This document shows, piece by piece, positions 7,056 through 9,007 of a DNA stretch of 9,007 nt. Numbering within the stretch: the first letter of the stretch is position 1; every line of letters begins with the position of its first letter. Both the position numbers and the translations under genes were made by a program. The notes under the pieces are model-generated. The model was not told the origin of the DNA and made no database searches. It worked only from the letters and a program-made list of their open reading frames with translations. This DNA is from Paludibacteraceae bacterium (GTDB lineage: Bacteria; Bacteroidota; Bacteroidia; Bacteroidales; Paludibacteraceae): contig JAFYMM010000406.1 of assembly GCA_017550055.1 (NCBI GenBank), positions 1 through 9,007 on the forward strand, read 5' to 3'.

Positions 7056-7127
7056 GCAGGTTGCTTGCACCTTGCTGTCGCCTAAGAAATGGAGGTTTTC
7101 TTGCTTGCAGGTTGCTTGAGGGTTGCT
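7056..7127 (-). repeat. Short repeats with an 11-bp unit in the dacB-birA gap
   Basis: GCAGGTTGCTTG occurs at 7056-7067 and 7107-7118, each followed after four variable bases by TTGCT, giving two 21-bp copies 51 bp apart with 17 of 21 positions equal. Read on the minus strand, 7113-7123 and 7102-7112 are two adjacent 11-mers, ACCCTCAAGCA and ACCTGCAAGCA; 7062-7072 is a third, less perfect one (AGGTGCAAGCA). The last two bases of the upper copy overlap the dacB stop codon. No function is evident. Confidence 0.65.
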
Positions 7128-8520
7128 ACAGCTTAAATTTAACTATATCTAACAACCACTCTTCAATCTGATTTTTTATATCTCGACGTTTGCAGGCAAA
7201 GTTGTTAACCATCACAGTTACAGCATACTCTTTATCGCCATACATGATATACCCACTATAGCATTGCACACCACTAAGGCTACCTGATTTCAAACGTGCG
7301 TTATCTTGAAGTTTGGTTTTATAAAGGAATGAACCCACAGTGCCTTCGCGTCCCGCACGAGGAAGTGATTGATAAAAATCATCCCAATTAGGACTTTTGC
7401 GCATGTGCACCAATATTTGATTCAAAAAGTGTGCGCTATAAGCATTTTGAGCCGCAAGCCCACATCCATCGTAAAGAAAAAGAGCAGAGATGTCAATGCC
7501 TTGTTTTTTCCAATAATCTTTAACTACCTGAATAGAAGCGGACGAGGTAGCTTCGTGTGGCATAATAATATTACCTAAACGACGAAATAGATGTTCTGCA
7601 TAGAGATTGTTACTCTTGAAATTGGTCAAACGTATTATTTCGCGAAGTTTACGAGATTTATACTCATAGATGAGTTTACGCTCTTCTGGGAAATATTCTG
7701 TTTGTACACTATAAGTGCCATCTACAACTACACCACAATTATTCAGCATTTTATGTAGCGATTTTGCCACTACAAGCGGAGGATTAGGAATAGATGTGCG
7801 CACCACATAGTTGTTGCGATTAGCTGGCATACCCCCTTGAAGATAAAGAGCTAATCCATAGGGTGGACAAAAAGCCCATACACTATCGTTAGGGATACGA
7901 AGCGTCTTAATCTCGTTGTAAATAGCAAGATTTGGGGTCTCGGGCCATACACTTGTAACAGTTGGTCTTGTGCCAAATTCTCCAGAATTTATTGTAATTA
8001 TTGAAGTATTATCATACACCGAAAGCCCAAACGCAGCAGCTCCATAATGGAAACCCATATCTTCCCAAATCCATTTTACTGGCGCAGGACAACGATCGAG
8101 ACATGTTGGGTCGATAATCACATCACCCGTAATATGATTGATGCCATTTTGCTTGATTACTTTCACAAAATAGTCAAGAAAAGCTCGGTCGCCAAGATGA
8201 ATTGACCCAAGTGTTGGGTCGGCTCCTCCTCGAATTATAAGGTCGCCATTTAAGACTCCGCCAACAATAGTTCCATTTGTTTCTATATACGTAGAAAACT
8301 GAAAATCACCGCCAAGAAGCTCAAGAGCTGTGGCGGTGGTTATGAGTTTTGTAACAGAAGCAGGAGTTGCACATAACTCAGGATTTTGCGAAGCTACGAC
8401 CTCTCCGTTCTTTAAATCAATGACTTCATAAGAAATAGTCGCATGCTGTGCTTTAATAATCGAGAATTGTGTAATAAATATCAAAAAAAACAATAGTATT
8501 TTTTGCTTCATATCTATCAT
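7126..8520 (-). CDS. dacB: D-alanyl-D-alanine carboxypeptidase/endopeptidase, PBP4 type (peptidase S13)
   Basis: 464 residues, normal for the family. It trims the terminal D-Ala of peptidoglycan stem peptides and may cleave D-Ala-mDAP cross-links. The three penicillin-binding motifs are present: SVTK (55-58, nucleophile Ser55), SNN (303-305) and KSG (411-413). The large gap between the first two is the inserted domains typical of PBP4. Residues 1-24 look like a Sec signal peptide: Lys5 and Lys7, a hydrophobic core (about 8-22) and a likely cut after IIKA, so the mature enzyme works in the periplasm. There is no lipobox Cys. Two in-frame starts are possible, ATG at 8518-8520 or 8509-8511 (residue 4, giving MKQKILL); the second gives the more typical signal peptide, and I report the longer one. 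It follows the PAP2-like gene by 20 nt, suggesting one operon and a shared envelope role. Confidence 0.95.
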   Translation of the reverse strand: MIDMKQKILLFFLIFITQFSIIKAQHATISYEVIDLKNGEVVASQNPELCATPASVTKLITTATALELLGGDFQFSTYIETNGTIVGGVLNGDLIIRGGADPTLGSIHLGDRAFLDYFVKVIKQNGINHITGDVIIDPTCLDRCPAPVKWIWEDMGFHYGAAAFGLSVYDNTSIITINSGEFGTRPTVTSVWPETPNLAIYNEIKTLRIPNDSVWAFCPPYGLALYLQGGMPANRNNYVVRTSIPNPPLVVAKSLHKMLNNCGVVVDGTYSVQTEYFPEERKLIYEYKSRKLREIIRLTNFKSNNLYAEHLFRRLGNIIMPHEATSSASIQVVKDYWKKQGIDISALFLYDGCGLAAQNAYSAHFLNQILVHMRKSPNWDDFYQSLPRAGREGTVGSFLYKTKLQDNARLKSGSLSGVQCYSGYIMYGDKEYAVTVMVNNFACKRRDIKNQIEEWLLDIVKFKL

Positions 8521-8540
8521 CTAAACAAAACTATTATAGC

Positions 8541-9007
8541 TTATAAAAAAAGTAACCATGTGATTGTAATACACAAAAAGCCATTGAGCCATCCACAACA
8601 AACTTGACCCAAAGTGTGAGCTTTGAGTTCCATTCGCGCCCAACCTAACACTCCACTGAGGAGAATCAAACCAACAAAAGAGAGAATTGGTGTTGTGCCT
8701 TGCATAAACGCAAAAGTGAAAATAGCACCACACAAACCGCCAAACGCAGAAAGATGCGCACTAATTTTCCAGAAATAGTTGATAGGCAAAATAATCAATA
8801 GGCCAATAATCGCCCCTATCAAAGGTGCAGTATAGGAATAATCAAGACCTATTTGATATAACCAATAAATACAAAGCGAATAACCCAAAATCGTAAATAA
8901 ATACGGAATAGGACGTTGTTTGCGATTAGAAATAAAACTATCACTCACTAAGCCTGTTTTAAGACAAATACCTATGACCGACGAAGGCAAAAGACATGTT
9001 GTCAAAA
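8541..9007 (-). CDS. PAP2-like polytopic membrane protein (5' end cut by window edge)
   Basis: The minus-strand frame is open to the right edge and ends with TAA at 8541-8543. No ATG lies near the edge (9003-9005 is TTG on that strand), and the sequence there already resembles the interior of family members, so the true start lies outside. About 155 codons are visible with five or six hydrophobic segments. I see a diverged PAP2/phosphatidate-phosphatase pattern: NRKQRPIPY (motif 1-like, R-P pair), KISAHLSAFGG (motif 2-like, His in place of PSGH's His) and ARMELKAHTLGQ (motif 3-like, R-x5-H-x3 with Gln where Asp is usual). If active, it would remove phosphate from a lipid phosphate or diphosphate such as a prenyl carrier at the inner membrane. 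Position upstream of dacB fits an envelope role. Activity is uncertain because of the altered motifs; fold assignment is moderate. Confidence 0.62.
   Translation of the reverse strand, partial: LTTCLLPSSVIGICLKTGLVSDSFISNRKQRPIPYLFTILGYSLCIYWLYQIGLDYSYTAPLIGAIIGLLIILPINYFWKISAHLSAFGGLCGAIFTFAFMQGTTPILSFVGLILLSGVLGWARMELKAHTLGQVCCGWLNGFLCITITWLLFL

Noticed and set aside
8526..8533. TAGTTTTG on the minus strand as a dacB promoter -7 element
   Set aside because: It matches TAnnTTTG but no TTTG lies at the right distance upstream, and it sits only 5 nt from the first dacB ATG. Chance match in an A/T-rich gap is more likely.
9003..9005. TTG near the right edge as the start codon of the PAP2-like gene
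   Set aside because: The frame stays open to the window edge and the sequence there matches the interior of such membrane proteins, so the gene is simply truncated.

Overview
The window looks like a piece of a low-G+C Bacteroidales (Bacteroidota) chromosome. Protein similarity, absence of clear Shine-Dalgarno sequences, A-rich leaders and two matches to the Bacteroidota promoter pattern (TTTG / TAnnTTTG) all point this way; I cannot name the genus. No rRNA, tRNA, insertion sequence, prophage or CRISPR array is visible. Coding density is high, and the only gap over 300 bases (828-1169) is a structured regulatory region.

Left part (1-3216): an amino-sugar pair on opposite strands. On the minus strand a BadF/BadG-type ATPase, most likely an N-acetylglucosamine kinase, runs off the left edge just before its stop. 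Divergent from it on the plus strand is a 662-residue fusion of a NagB-like domain and a PIG-L/LmbE-type zinc deacetylase domain. Three of the four catalytic residues of true NagB are replaced (D72, D141 and H143 in E. coli numbering become F, A and N), while the deacetylase motifs HPDD and DPHGTH are intact. It is best read as a deacetylase-like enzyme with a degenerate sugar-phosphate-binding domain, not a working glucosamine-6-phosphate deaminase. Its predicted transcript starts about 220 nt before the ATG. That leader carries a 19-bp sequence repeated twice around a dyad and an 11-bp periodic repeat.

Right part (3232-9007): five minus-strand genes, read from high to low coordinates: a PAP2-like membrane protein (cut by the right edge), a PBP4-type D-Ala-D-Ala carboxypeptidase (dacB), a biotin-protein ligase without an HTH domain (birA), excinuclease subunit B (uvrB) and a long-chain polyprenyl diphosphate synthase (ispB-like). 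Gaps are 20, 101, 1 and 15 nt, so at least birA-uvrB-ispB is probably one transcript. It meets the fusion gene tail to tail at a perfect 18-bp stem that can terminate both strands.

The most interesting items are the pseudo-NagB/deacetylase fusion with its kinase partner, its long repeat-bearing leader, and an 11-bp repeat unit (about ACCTNCAAGCA) that occurs both in that leader and, inverted, in the dacB-birA gap.
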